A DNA stretch of 64,000 nucleotides from Neocallimastix lanati (nom. inval.) (GCA_016946835.1 JACVTC010000009.1:212001-276000); one strand, 5' to 3'. Positions 35,950-47,989 are shown, numbered from the stretch's first letter. Numbers and translations are program-made. Notes: generated from the letters alone by a model not told the origin.

Positions 35950-36887
35950 CGTTTATTTTCGAAGTATTCCTGACGATTCTTTTTGATAATAGCATTAAGT
36001 TTTGGACATTCGGTTTGAAAATGACCTTCTTCACTACAAAAGAAGCAGGTACTAACAGTTAAACCTTTTATTCTTTTAGTTAAGTTATCAACAGTTGGAT
36101 CTTTTTCCTTTATTTTTGAATCATTAAATACTTTTCCTTTAGATTAGTTGTTATTAAAATTTGATGATTTATAAGAATTGTTGAAATTTGTTCTAAAATT
36201 TTCGTTTATTTCTTGGTTAAAGGTAGGCATCAATCTATCTACTTTTTCAGCTATTGCAAATGCTTTCTTTAAAGAAATGTCATCCTTGAGTGAAACCTTT
36301 TTCCAAGCTTCTTTATTATTTTTCAAAGAATCAGCATAATCCAATACACTAATTCTTCTTTTCCTCTTTTTATCGAGTTTTAAATAGAGTGATCGATAGC
36401 GAATGTTAAAATCTTTAACTTTTTCATACTTTTTAATTTTTAAGGAGCGAAGTTCCTTAAGCAAGACGTTTTGGTCTTCTTTTTTTCCATAAAATATTTC
36501 TAACTCATTAATAATTTCATCAAGACTTGGATAATGATTATCTTCTTCATCATCGTTATCATTGTCATCATCGTCATCATCATCATCGTCATCGTCATCA
36601 CTATAGTTTTCGCCATATTCCATATTTTGAATTACTTCTCTTGGTTCACCAGTTGAAGTTAAGATACATGCAGTAAAAATAGTTTCTGGATCATCTACAT
36701 GTTGATATCTGATCCAAAATTTTAAATCTGAAGCCCAAGATCTAATATCGAGATGTTCTTTGCTTAGTTTTTCTATGTCTTTTAATTCTTTCTTGAGTTC
36801 TCTAAAGCTAATGGCGTGAATTTTGTTTATAACAGTTGGAATTGGAACTGCAGGATTTGAAGTTGATGGAGAAGATCCTGAACTCAT
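35937..36887 (-). pseudogene. gag: Gypsy gag with in-frame stop before the zinc knuckle
   Basis: ATG 36887 (MSSGSSPSTSNPAVPIP) opens a 317-codon frame including the stop at 35937. The capsid-like part has LDIRSWASDLKFWIRY and ISVLDYADSLKNNKEAW, split by an Asp tract of 12-15 residues. A CCHC knuckle, CFFCSEEGHFQTEC, is at about 36048-36004. TAA at 36144-36146 separates capsid and knuckle in the same frame. A one-step change from a Gln codon in an Asn/Gln-rich tract is the simplest cause. Readthrough is an alternative, since the young LTRs argue against long decay. The upstream in-frame extension to 37073 lies in the leader and is unlikely to be translated. Confidence 0.75.
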
Positions 36888-37857
36888 TTTAACTAATATT
36901 GAAAGTAACAGAATAGAATTGAGCAAAATGAATGTTTGAAAATAACTAATAAATAATATTGACTGAAGTAATATCAGATTTTTCTTGAATTTAATAATTC
37001 TAGTATAAACTAAAGTCCAATGACAACCAAACGTACTATTGAAGATATAAACTAGTGTTACACTGACCCCCAAATATATTTGAAAAAGAATAATATATAG
37101 ATATAAACTAGTGTAGTGATAACCCCTAAATATATCGGAATAATAAATAATATAGATATAAACTAGTGCTTTGTCTTGCCCCTAAATATATCTTGATAAT
37201 TGTATTGTTCTTTACTTTCAAAAAAAAAAATTTTAATGTAATGGAATCTTCGAATTAATGGTGTTGTTGTGTGCTTTTGTTATTATCAATTAGCAATGTG
37301 GTAGGAAACTTTTTCTGAGTTGATCTTAAGACGACTTTGATATAACTCAATTAAAATTTAAAAATAAAAATATTATTTGTAAACAACTAAAAAAAAATAA
37401 AATATGATTTATTAGAACAAAAAAAAAAATTTTATTGGAATAATATACATATAAAAAGAGCATTTCCTGGAATTTTCCATATCCAGTACTAAAAAGTAGG
37501 TATGTAGTGCTTGAATTACCACAGCTTGCCTATTACGGTGTCATGTAGTAATCAAACCAGACGCTTCTGCTTTCAAATAAACAGAACGACCAGAGCTCAA
37601 GAATGACCTTTCAATTCTTGAGATAAATTAATCCGGAAACTACCTACTGTTGGAATTTTAGTACTAGGTATGCTTCTAAACCGTACTAAATCCCTTTTTA
37701 TATGTTTCCAATAAATTTTATTTTATTAAAGCTTCACCGGTAATTGCTTACCTATCACTTTAATATTAAAAAAAAAAATTAACAAAAAAAAAAAATTGTT
37801 TTATTAGAAATATTACTATCCTATTATTGTTTACTCTATATTTTCGATTATTAACTT
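36888..37857 (-). other. Leader of the 7.9-kb Gypsy element
   Basis: About 970 bp lie between the primer site and the gag ATG. Part of it (37440-37860) is much less A+T rich, with repeated GTAGGTA/ACTAGGTA motifs and potential stems such as TCAAGAATTG/CAATTCTTGA (about 37599-37622). Three imperfect repeats of ATATAGATATAAACTAGTG lie at 37050-37170. No ORF. The composition is typical of a structured retroelement leader. Confidence 0.55.
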
Positions 37858-37874
37858 CCCCGATATCTCCACCA
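37858..37874 (-). promoter_or_regulatory. tRNA primer binding site (PBS) of the Gypsy element
   Basis: The sense strand reads TGGTGGAGATATCGGGG, 7 nt inside the 5' LTR. It starts with TGG as required to pair with a tRNA CCA end; the matching tRNA would end CGATATCTCCACCA. I cannot assign the tRNA species from memory. Confidence 0.65.
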
Positions 37875-37881
37875 CTTTTTA

Positions 37882-38806
37882 TGTTGAGGTTCGGGACAGA
37901 ATAATAATAAATATAGAAATAAACACTAAAATAAAAAAAAAATTAAAAAATTAAAATATATTTTTTTTTTAAAATATTTTATTTATTTATTTAATAAAAA
38001 TTATTCAATTAAAAACTAAAAATTAATTAATTTCTTTAATAAGATTATATTTTTTTTTCAGATTATTTTTCTAAAATACAATTTTCTCATCTATTTATAT
38101 TTTTTTTTTATCGTTAGAAATGGTCAAGCCATTTCTTTAGAATATCTTAGAGTTACATGTTTGAATTGTATTTAAATTATAAATTCATAATCTATTCTAT
38201 TATAATAAACAATTATTACATATTATTAAATTATAAACTATTTATTATTAATTGTAGTGAAAATATATTTTAAAAATAATTTTATTACTTTTACAGAACT
38301 ATTAGTAATAGAGTATTATTTAATTTTATACTATTTTTAAATAAAAGTATTTTAGATTATTATCTATTATTAATCTTATTATAAATAAGGTGTATTTTGG
38401 AAGGAAGTATTACTAATTTTAATGACAAGGATCATGGATTTAAGTAAAATATTTTAAATCATTATTAATTATATTAATTTTTATTAATAATAAATAATCT
38501 GTATTAGTAATATTTGTAAAATAAAATTTTCTTTAATAATAAAATATTGATAGAATAAATCATATTAATAAAACTAGATATTGATAATAATATTGATATT
38601 AATAATATAGTATTAATTTTAATAATAAAGTATTGATATTAATAAAGAATTTATATTAATAATAATAAATTTAATATTAGTAGTAATTTGGCAGTAATAG
38701 AACATAAGAAAGTTCCCCAAGTAAGGAAATAAATAATTTAATTTTAGTGGTTAGGTTATTTTTATGAAAAATAATAAAATTAACATTATTTGTTCATTCC
38801 TTAACA
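37882..38806 (-). repeat. 5' LTR of the 7.9-kb Gypsy element
   Basis: It is 925 bp with the same ends as the 3' LTR and no mismatch seen on line-by-line comparison. It contains an inverted repeat GAAATGGTCAAGCCATTTC (38118-38136) that recurs, slightly changed, in the neighbouring solo LTR. Confidence 0.95.
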
Positions 38807-38810
38807 TTAA

Positions 38811-39841
38811 TGGTTTGGTTCGGGGTTTTTATAAAAATTATTCAAAAATTATAAATAAAATTAAAACAATAATAAAAATAAAAATAAAAGATTAATATAA
38901 ACAAAAAAAAATAAAAAACAATAACTTTTTTAAAATTTGATTTTTATAATTCTTTTATTAAATTTTTTTTATTTAAAAATTATAATGTTAGAATTACAAT
39001 ATAAAAAAAATACAATTTTTTTTTTTACTGTTATTTATATTTTTTTCTTAAATAATAGAAATGGTAAAGCCATTTCTTTGTATAATAAAAATTAATTATT
39101 ATTAATAATTTTTATATTATTTTTTTTTTTTTTTTATTGTTAATATAATTATTATTTACTTATAATAAATAATGCTTATATATTAATCTATTACTAATTA
39201 TTTATTACTAATCTACTTAATTATATATTTTAAAAGACAATTTTTTTATTTTACAGAAATTAATTCTGTGGTTTAGTAATATTTATTTAATCCTAAAGTT
39301 TAATTTTACTAAGTTTAGAAAAATAATATTATTTAAATTGTTTATATAAAATTTATAATCATTTCATCAAATTTATAATATTTATAATAAAACATATAAT
39401 AATAATATAACTATTTTCTTTTATGTTTAATTTTTTTTTTTTTTTTTTTTTTTTTTTATTAGTAATCATTAATACAATTTTTAATCTGGAATTTTCCAAA
39501 GAAATAATTAATATTGATAAGTTTAATATTAATAAAAGAATTATTGATAAGATTTTGATAAACTATTAAGAAAATTGATAAAATAAACTATATAATATTG
39601 ATAAGGATTTTAATAATAATAAAATATAGATAAGAATAATAAAAGTAATATAGATAAGGAATTAATATTAAATACACTTTTTTAAATAGTATAATTTAAT
39701 TTGTACTAATTAGGAATATAGATGAATTTATTAGAATATAGAAAGTTCCAAAAGAATAAAGAATCAAATAATTTATTTAAGGGTTAAATAAATCATTTAA
39801 GATGAATAACCAAAAGAACATTATTTGGGCATTCTTTATCA
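38811..39841 (-). repeat. Solo LTR of a related Gypsy family
   Basis: About 1031 bp, from TGGTTTGGTTCGGGG to GGGCATTCTTTATCA, flanked by TTAA (38807-38810 and 39842-39845). It shares blocks with the adjacent 925-bp LTR: TTCGGG near the start, GAAATGG-AAGCCATTTCTTT, AGAAAGTTCC, and ACATTATTTG-GCATTC at the end. It is clearly older and diverged. Orientation is inferred from that similarity. Confidence 0.7.
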
Positions 39842-40398
39842 TTAAATTTAAAAAATATTATTTCTGGTATAGTTGTTAGTAACTAATACCATGAATCAAA
39901 CTATTTAGGGTTCGATTCACATTTATTATTATTTTATAGTTTTATTCTAAAAAATATCTAGAAGATTCTTTATAGTTCAAGAATTTACTAGAATTTCTTG
40001 ATAATTCTTGTGTTTAATTAATTAAAATTTATTCTATTAAATTCTTAATTCTATTGTTTTCTATTTTTTCTAAATTTTTCGATTTTTAAGAACTTTTTAG
40101 AAACTTTTATTTTTATTTTTTAATAACTTTAACTTTTGAAAAAAATATAAATATGAGTAAAATTCTTATTAACAAATATTCTTTTCTTTGTGTTTTTTAT
40201 TTTAATTTTGTTTAGTTAATAAAACTTAATTTTTTAATAAAATTTTTTTAATATTAATACTATATCAACCCTTGCGGCTTATAGTATTATAATAAATATA
40301 ATTAATAAAATAATTAAAAAAAAAATAAATAAAAAATAAAATAATTTTTGTTTTTTTTTGAGTGTTATTATATTTATTATAATATTTTGTTATAATCG
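39842..40398. other. A+T-rich spacer with strong hairpins
   Basis: No ORF. A perfect 9-bp stem AATACTATA/TATAGTATT brackets CCCTTGCGG (40256-40288). A second inverted pair, ATTATAATAAATATAAT/ATTATATTTATTATAAT, spans about 40287-40384. A tRNA-like B-box GGTTCGATTC lies at about 39909 but does not fold as a tRNA. Confidence 0.5.
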
Positions 40399-40870
40399 TA
40401 ATAATTTTCATTATTTTATTCTTTTATTTTCGATCATTATATTAGATTAAGTAATCGGTTAATTAAGGTTTTTCCAATTACTTCTTAAAAGTAATCGGTT
40501 TTACTTAATTAACGCGATGATCGATATGGATAGAATATCGATCAAAAAACTTATCTAGGTTTTTCTTCTAGTCTTTTCCTAGATAAGAGATTTGTTAAGA
40601 TTAGAACCCCTTTTGATTTTAACCTTATTTTGACAAAAAAGTATAAATAAGGCTCTTGAGTTCTCTTTGAGAAATCAAGAGTTATTATTATAACAATTAT
40701 AATATAATAATAATAACAATAAGTTTTAACATTTAAAATTTTTAATAAAAAATAAAACAAATTATTTTAATAAAACAAATTTTATAATTAAAACTTTTCC
40801 TTATCAATTTTAGTGTTTCGTCTATTATAATTCGTTATAATAAACTCGATAATTAGAAAGAACCATAGGT
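40399..40870 (+). repeat. LTR family X, U3-R-U5 part
   Basis: It shares 40403-40617 with 44530-44752, including nested inverted repeats TCGATCAT/ATGATCGA and GGTTAATTAAG/CTTAATTAAC. It then shares TATA (40642) and the CTCTTGAG...CAAGAG hairpin with 15477-15520. It lacks the 5' end seen at 27981. Confidence 0.6.
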
Positions 40871-40970
40871 AAGCATGATTCTTTTCTAAACCTTTAATAT
40901 TAGCAGTTAGAGCTAATATTAATGATTAATAATTTAATTTTAATTTTTTAATTAAATTATTACACATAAT

Positions 40971-43531
40971 GATACGGGGTGTCACTAAATACCTTGTATT
41001 TCCTATTAAATACTCTTAATAATAATAAAATAAAATTATTATTAAATATTCTTATTAAAATCTTTTATTAATATCAAATATAATAAAAATTATTATTAAA
41101 TATTCTTATTAAAATCTTTTATTAATATCAAATATAATAAAAATTATTATTAAATATTCTTATTAAAATCTTTTATTAATATCAAATATAATAAAAATTA
41201 TTATTAAATATTCTTATAAATTTCTTTTATTAATATCAAATATAATAAAAATTATTATTAAATATTCTTATAAATTTCTTTTATTAATATTAAATATAAT
41301 AAAAATTATTATTAAATATTCTTATAAAATTCTTTTATTAATATCAAATATAATAAAAATTATTAAATATTCTTATTAAAATCTTTTATTAATGTTAAAT
41401 ATAATAAAAATTATTAAATATTCTTATAAAAATCTTTTATTAATATTAATTATAATAAAAATTATTATTAAATATTCTTATTAAAATCTTTTATTAATAT
41501 CAAATATAATAAAAATTATTATTAAATATTCATATTAAAATCTTTTATTAATATCATATATAATAAAAATTATTATTAAATATTCTTATAAATTTCTTTT
41601 ATTAATATCAAATATAATAAAAATTATTATTAAATATTCTTATAAATTTCTTTTATTAATATTAAATATAATAAAAATTATTAAATATTCTTATAAAAAT
41701 CTTTTATTAATATTAAATATAATAAAAATTATTATTAAATATTCTTATTAAAATCTTTTATTAATATCAAATATAATAAAAATTATTATTAAATATTCTT
41801 ATTAAAATCTTTTATTAATATTAAATATAATAAAAATTATTAAATATTCTTATAAAAATCTTTTATTAATATTAAATATAATAAAAATTATTATTAAATA
41901 TTCTTATTAAAATCTTTTATTAATATCAAATATAATAAAAATTATTAAATATTCTAATAAAAATCTTTTATTAATATTAAATATAATAAAAATTATTATT
42001 AAATATTCTTATTAAAATCTTTTATAATAAAAATTATTATTAAATATTCTTATAAAATTCTTTTATTAATATCAAATCTAATAAAAATTATTATTAAATA
42101 TTCTTATTAAAATCTTTTATTAATATTAAATATAATAAAAATTATTATTAAATATTCTTATAAAAATCTTTTATTAATATTAAATATAATAAAAATTATT
42201 ATTAAATATTCTTATAAAATTCTTTTATTAATATTAAATATAATAAAAATTATTATTAAATATTCTTATTAAAATCTTTTATTAATATCAAATATAATAA
42301 AAATTATTAAATATTCTTATTAAAATCTTTTATAATAAAAATTATTATTAAATATTCTTATAAAATTCTTTTATTAATATTAAATATAATAAAAATTATT
42401 ATTAAATATTCTTATTAAAATCTTTTATTAATATCAAATATAATAAAAATTATTAAATATTCTAATAAAAATCTTTTATTAATATTAAATATAATAAAAA
42501 TTATTATTAAATATTCTTATTAAAATCTTTTATAATAAAAATTATTATTAAATATTCTTATAAAATTCTTTTATTAATATCAAATCTAATAAAAATTATT
42601 ATTAAATATTCTTATTAAAATCTTTTATTAATATCAAATATAATAAAAATTTTTATTAAATATTCTTATTAAAATCTTTTATAATAAAAATTATTATTAA
42701 ATATTCTTATAAAATTCTTTTATTAATATTAAATATAATAAAAATTATTATTAAATATTCTTATTAAAATCTTTTATTAATATCAAATCTAATAAAAATA
42801 ATTATTAAATATTTTATTAATATTAAATATAATAAAAATTATTACTAAATATTCCTATTAAAAATTATATAATATTTAAATCATTACTAATTCTTATTTT
42901 TATATTAAGAATAATAAAAACCTATTTCAATAAATATTTGATGTAAAATACAGAATTATAAGTTTCTGTATAATATTTTCTAAAACCTTTGAAATAAACT
43001 AAAAATAAAACAAAAATTAAAAATAAATTAAATCTTTATTAAAATAAAAATGAACTAAAGTACAGAAGAATTCCAATAATAAAAATGATCTAAAATACAG
43101 AAAATATCAATTCTGTATAATTCTCTCTCTGAATAACAATATCAAGAAGAAGCTACCGCCCGGAATGCCCTTCGTGATACAAGCTCTAAATTAATTTTTT
43201 TATATTTTAATTTAATAAATGTTTTTTTTTTTTTTTTAAATAATAATTTAAAATAATAGTTAAAAATTAAAATAAAATAGTTATAATAGTTTTTTTTTTA
43301 GAGAATATATTAATAATAAATAAAATGTATTAAAATAAAAGTATAAAAAGAAGAATAAATTTCTTTCTTTTTAATACTTGGAACAAATAATTTTAATTTT
43401 AAATTTAAATAAAGAATATTTTAAAATTTAATTTTTTTTTTCCTTGTTTCCAAACTTATTTTTATAGTTATGTGTTAATATTTATTTTTTTTTGTTTTGA
43501 ATATCTTAGTGTTTCAACCCCAGCCCGTATC
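40971..43531. mobile_element. GATACGGG-ended non-autonomous element, copy 2 (inverted)
   Basis: It is 2561 bp from GATACGGGGTGTCAC to CCAGCCCGTATC, the reverse complement of copy 1 at both ends and through the unique segment (43060-43530, including GCTACCGCCCGGAATGCCC). The 819-bp length difference from copy 1 is mostly extra minisatellite units. Flanks ...CATAAT and AATAAC... give at best a short target duplication. No ORF. Confidence 0.65.
41000..42875. repeat. 54-bp minisatellite inside copy 2 (about 34 units)
   Basis: The same unit as in copy 1, on the opposite strand. Subtypes alternate (full unit, unit without TATTAATATCAAATA, unit without ATT), forming higher-order patterns, for example around 42000-42200 and 42490-42600. 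Confidence 0.9.
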
Positions 43532-44093
43532 AATAACTATGTAAAAGGTAAGTTTATTATTAACTAAGATAACGAATAGTAATTAAATCTAAAGGCTAAG
43601 ATAACTTAACACCTCTCTATTCGAGTTGTTAATAATAAACACTAAATTAATTAATTCTATAATTATTATTTCTTATTACACTAGAGTATAGCGCAGTACT
43701 TTATAACTCTATTTGTTATCAGTTACTGGGCTTACACTGAGTAATATTTTTTATTTAATAATTATATTTTTATTTATCAATATTAATATTTATAATAACA
43801 ATTTACGTTAATAGTAACGCTAGTGCGTTACAGTTACAAGTTCAATTATTATTTATACATGTCAATAATATTATGATTGGTAAATAATTTAATTTAACTT
43901 AGTTTACTAATCACTAAATAAAATATATTTAAATAAATATTTAACTATATAATTATTTATAAAATAATAAAATTTAATGTACGAAAGTAATAAAAGATTT
44001 TATTTGATTAGCCGAAATTGCTAGCTGTTTAGAGATACGTTACGTAACCAAAGAACTATCATTGGATAGGCTTGAAGTTACCATGTATCTGTT
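43532..44093. other. Spacer with inverted repeats
   Basis: It contains a 95-bp inverted-repeat unit (about 43551-43645; arms GTTTATTATTAAC with CGAATAG). It also contains a perfect short hairpin GTAACGC-TAGT-GCGTTAC (43814-43831). It ends ACGTTACGTAACC...ATCTGTTACAA before LTR X. No coding. Confidence 0.5.
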
Positions 44094-44095
44094 AC

Positions 44096-44760
44096 AATGT
44101 AAGAATCTATAATTATTTTTAACAAAATAATTATATTTTCTTAGTTAGGTTATAATTAATATAACTTTTATTTAACTCATATTTCATTTATACAATTAAT
44201 TATAATTAATAATTTATTTAATTATATATTAAAATTTTATTTAGTTTAATATTAAAAATTTATTTAATCAAATAATTTTTATACATTTAAAATAATATTA
44301 AATTTATTTAATTATTCACTTAATTATTAAATTTATTAGTTTTAGTTTTCTCTCACTTATTAAATCATAAACTAAAACACTATTCTGTATTTTATCATGT
44401 ATTCTGTATTCTATCATGTATTCTGTATTGTATTAATCATGTATTTTATTATTAATGTATTGTTTTATATTTTTTATGTAAAGTTCTATAAAATAGAACT
44501 AAATAGATTAAATTTTAAATTTTATGATCGAAATAATTTTCATTATTTTATTCTTTTATTTTCGATCATTATATTAGATTAAGTAATCGGTTAATTAAGG
44601 TTTTTCCAATTACTTCTTAAAAGTAATCGGTTTTACTTAATTAACACGATGATCGATATGGATAGAATATCGATCAAAAAACTTATCTAGGTTTTTCTTC
44701 TAGTCTTTTCCTAGATAAGAGATTTGTTAAGATTAGAACCCCTTTTGATTTTATTATTTA
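44096..44760 (+). repeat. LTR family X, 5' and U3 part
   Basis: 44096-44527 appears identical to 28000-28431. It then continues into the U3 segment shared with 40403-40617 and stops before the TATA box. It thus links the two partial copies into one LTR family. Confidence 0.65.
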
Positions 44761-45034
44761 TTAAAAATTTAAATATTAATATTTATTGATCAAAAATATA
44801 AGTCATCCTTACATCATCAGTTTTTTGAAGTACGACTCATTTTATATATAACCACGTTTCGAAATGCAGCAGTACAAATACACTGCATCCGTTTATAAGG
44901 AAAAAAAATTAACCCATTTATATTTATTTCTATTTTTATTTATTTACAATTATTTTAAAAAGAAAATAATGTGGGCCTTAAATTAGTAATTAAATTTTTA
45001 TTTATAAGTTACATTCCGAAATGCAATACACCCT
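44761..45034. repeat. Fragments of the GCATTTCG terminal-repeat family
   Basis: ACCACGTTTCGAAATGCAG (about 44850-44868) and TTACATTCCGAAATGC (about 45009-45024) resemble the right ends of the small elements at 60973 and 61731. No complete element could be drawn. Confidence 0.4.
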
Positions 45035-45151
45035 AAATAAGTATTGATATAAAGCAAATATGTGTTGCAACATATATTTGGATATTTATCTTATTATAAT
45101 AATTTATAGTATTATATATTTTATATCATTATTTATATTTTGTATATATTA
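45035..45151. repeat. Left half of an A+T repeat (family E) split by the Copia element
   Basis: TGATATAAAGCAAATATGTGTTGCAACATAT through TTTTGTATATATTA matches 60034-60185. The continuation lies beyond the Copia element at 51190. Confidence 0.55.
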
Positions 45152-45399
45152 TTTTAAATCCAAAAAGAAACACGAAATATTAAAGAGATATATTAGTATA
45201 TTTTTATTATATGTTTTATTATATTTTTTATTAAAGAGAAAAATGTTCAAGAAAGTGAATTGTCAATTATAATAATACAATTATTTATACACTTTAACTC
45301 ATTATATTAATATTTATTTATATAAAACTATTGGTTAAATATTTAATTTATAACATAAACAATTAATATACTATCTTAAATAGTTTCTTACTTCTGACA
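45152..45399 (-). repeat. 3' LTR of the Copia element
   Basis: 248 bp. On the sense strand it starts TGTCAGAAGTAAG and ends GGATTTAAAA, so the 3' end is not the usual CA. Confidence 0.9.
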
Positions 45400-45450
45400 T
45401 TCCTCCTAAGTATAATATTAATAAGTTTTATACTTTTCAATATATACTAT

Positions 45451-47100
45451 TTATACTTCTATATCATTTATGTCATTAATGTTTGTTAGTATGGAATTTC
45501 TAAAGTTATCCATTTGACCATTACTCAAGTATTTAGTGAATCCATCAGCTAGGTTATATTGTGACTTTATATACTTTAATTTAATTTTATTATTTCTAAT
45601 CAATTCTCTAATATAGTGAACTCTTATATCCATATGTTTAGTTTTTGGATTAATTGATTGATTTTTTGCGTTGAAAATCGCAGCTTTATTGTCTATATTA
45701 ATCTCAATACTTTTCATATTTAAACCAAATTCATTTGGTAAATTTAGATACCAGATACAGTGTTTGCTACATTCGCTAAGACTGTAGTATTCGGACTCAG
45801 CTGTAGAAGTAGAAACACAATGCTGGAGTTTTGAACACCAACTAGTCGGAGTATTTCCTATAGTTATTAGAAAACCTGTAGTGGATCTTCTTGTTTCCAA
45901 ATCACCTGCATAATCGGCGTCAACGAAAGCTTTTATTCCTTGCTCTTTCGTAAAATTTAAACCATATTTTATTGTTCCTTTAAGGTATCTGAGTATTTTC
46001 AATACATTTTCCCAGTCTTCAAGATTAGGGTTCTTTGATCTTCTTGCAGCTTTTCCAACAGAGTATATGATATCTGGTCTTGTAGATATAGCTAAGTATA
46101 GTAGGTTCCCTATAGCACTTCTATACTTGGTTTTGTCGATCTTGTTCTTTCTTAGTTCTTCATCTAGTATTGGTTTTGTATTCCTTGATGGCACGGAATT
46201 CTTCATTCCGAATTTTTCTAAGATTTCTTCTATATACCTAAATTGATTTAAAAAGTAACCATTTTTATGTTTAATAAATTTTATTCCAATTATGAAATTA
46301 ACTTTACCTATGTCTTTTATTTTAAATTTTTCTTTGATTAAGTTTTTCGTATTTTTAATTTCTTCTCTTTTCCCAGCTAATAATATATCATCTACATATA
46401 CGGCCAATATGCTTGATATATTATTATATTTGTTTTCCTTTAAGTAAAGACAAGGCTCACTGATGATTCTTCTGTATCCTATTTTCTTGATATATTTGTC
46501 TAGTTCGTCATTCCATTGTTTGCCGCTTTGTTTCAGTCCATAAATAGCTTTTCTTAATTTCCAATATTTTTTATTGTAGTCCTCATGTCCCTTTGGTGGT
46601 TTCATGTAAATTTCTTCTTTTAATGGTGCGTTGAGGTATGCTGCGTTAATATCTATATGATGTATTTGGAAATTGTTTTGAACAGCTAATGCAGTGAAAA
46701 TTCTAATTGAATCTGATTTTAATGTAGGAGAGAAAGTTTCATGGAAATCAATTCCTTCTTGTTGAGTATATCCCTTAGCTACTAATCTTGATTTTCTTTT
46801 GATAATTTCACCTGCTGAATTTCTTTTAAATTTGAATATCCACCTAGAAGCAGTAATATTAGCACCTTCAGGGATTTTCTCGACTGATTCAAATACATGT
46901 AATGATTCCAAAATTTGTAATTCTTCTTTAATTGACTCCAACCATTCAGTTTTATCGAGTAAGTTTTTTATATCATCATAATTAAATAGTTCTCTTAATT
47001 TTTCATTGTATTTTTTCTTTTTATTATCTTTCTTATCTATATTAATGTTATCTATTTTCCTTTTATTATCAATGCTTTTTTTTTGTGTTATTTCTTTTGG
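45451..47100 (-). pseudogene. Copia reverse transcriptase and RNase H
   Basis: Open from about 47090 to the stop at 45451. RT: ASRWIFKFKRNSAGEIIKRK, LVAKGYTQQEGIDFHETFSP, IHHIDINAAYLNAPLKEEIY, KAIYGLKQSGKQWN and an intact YVDDILLAG. RNase H: AFVDADYAGD, RRSTTGF, STSTAESEYYSL, and a C-terminal LADGFTKYL. All catalytic motifs of both domains are present. It joins the upstream integrase part only through a frame change near the A9 run at 47074-47082. Confidence 0.88.
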
Positions 47101-47989
47101 TTTTTACATTTTTAATTACATTGTTAATATTGATATGATCATGAGATGTTGAAATGGGAGTGATGTTTTTATCGTTAGTATTGCTGTCGTTAATATTATT
47201 GTTGTTGATATTATTATTATTATTGATATTATTGTTGTTATTGTTATTATTATTGTTATTATTATTATAATTATTATTGTTGTTGTTATTGTTGTTATTG
47301 TTGTTATTATAATTATTATTGTTATTGTTGTTGTTATTAATATTATTATCGTTATTATTATTTTTGTTATTATTGTTAATTTTATTTTTATTATTATTTA
47401 TTTTTGGATTTTTATAGTTATTTTTTGTATTTGATTTATGTATATGTGTTGTGTTTGGTAGATCAGTGTTATTATGATAATTATTTGAAATGATGTTTGG
47501 ACTGTAGCTATTGTTATCAAAGTAATTATTATTCCTCCTAATTTCATGATTTGGAATAAAATTTGATATATTTTGATTGCAGTGAGTGCAGTAGGAGTTG
47601 CCTGGGTTTGATTCGAAAAATTCTACATTTCTTGAAAGAACAATTTTGTTATTTGTAATATCAAGAATTTTGTAACATGTGGGATTATTTAAATAGCCAA
47701 GGAAGATACCTGGTGAAGCATTGTTATCAAATTTTGATCTGAAATTTTTAGGAATAAAGAAAAAAACTTTGCATCCAAAAACCCTAATATTAGAGTAGTC
47801 TATTTTAGTTTTATTTAAAATTTCATATGGTATTTTATTAAAGATTCCTTTGTGAGGAAGGCGGTTTCTAACATAATTTGCGGTATCAACTGCGTCTTCC
47901 CAAAATTGGTGACTTAGTTTGGCGTCATTGAGAAGTGTTTTAGCCGCATTGATTAAGGTTCCGTTGAAACGTTCCGCTTTTCCATTTTG
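47083..47989 (-). pseudogene. Copia integrase C-terminal part with poly-Asn linker
   Basis: It starts exactly at QNGKAERFNGTLINAAKTLL, the block holding the third catalytic residue (Glu). It continues with FWEDAVDTANYVRNRLPHKG and VFGCKVFFFIPKN. A poly-Asn linker of about 80 residues (ATT/GTT repeats on the plus strand, 47180-47440) leads towards RT. The first two catalytic Asp residues of the DDE core are missing. Confidence 0.8.

Larger units (their letters stand above)
30891..38806 (-). mobile_element. Complete Ty3/Gypsy retrotransposon, 7.9 kb
   Basis: The flanking 925-bp LTRs are TG...CA bounded and I saw no difference between them. TTAA lies on each side (30887-30890 and 38807-38810), giving a 4-bp target duplication. 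Sense is minus: 5' LTR 37882-38806, primer site 37858-37874, long leader, gag 36887-35937, frameshift signal, spacer ORF to 35089, pol 35098-31874, 3' LTR 30891-31815. There is no chromodomain, unlike the two Gypsy elements at 19-28 kb. Identical LTRs imply recent insertion. The copy nonetheless carries a nonsense codon in gag, a frame break before pol and a changed RT active-site residue. Confidence 0.9.

Noticed and set aside
36888-37073. N-terminal extension of Gypsy gag as a signal/transmembrane segment
   Set aside because: It lies in the leader; the hydrophobic residues come from A+T-rich sequence, and the ATG at 36887 starts a typical gag.
39865-39925. Possible tRNA gene (TAGTTGTTAGTA ... 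GGTTCGATTC)
   Set aside because: T, anticodon and acceptor stems do not pair; probably chance or a long-decayed tRNA-like sequence.
41000-42875. CRISPR-like array because of regular repeats
   Set aside because: Units are contiguous 54-bp minisatellite copies without unique spacers, in eukaryotic DNA.
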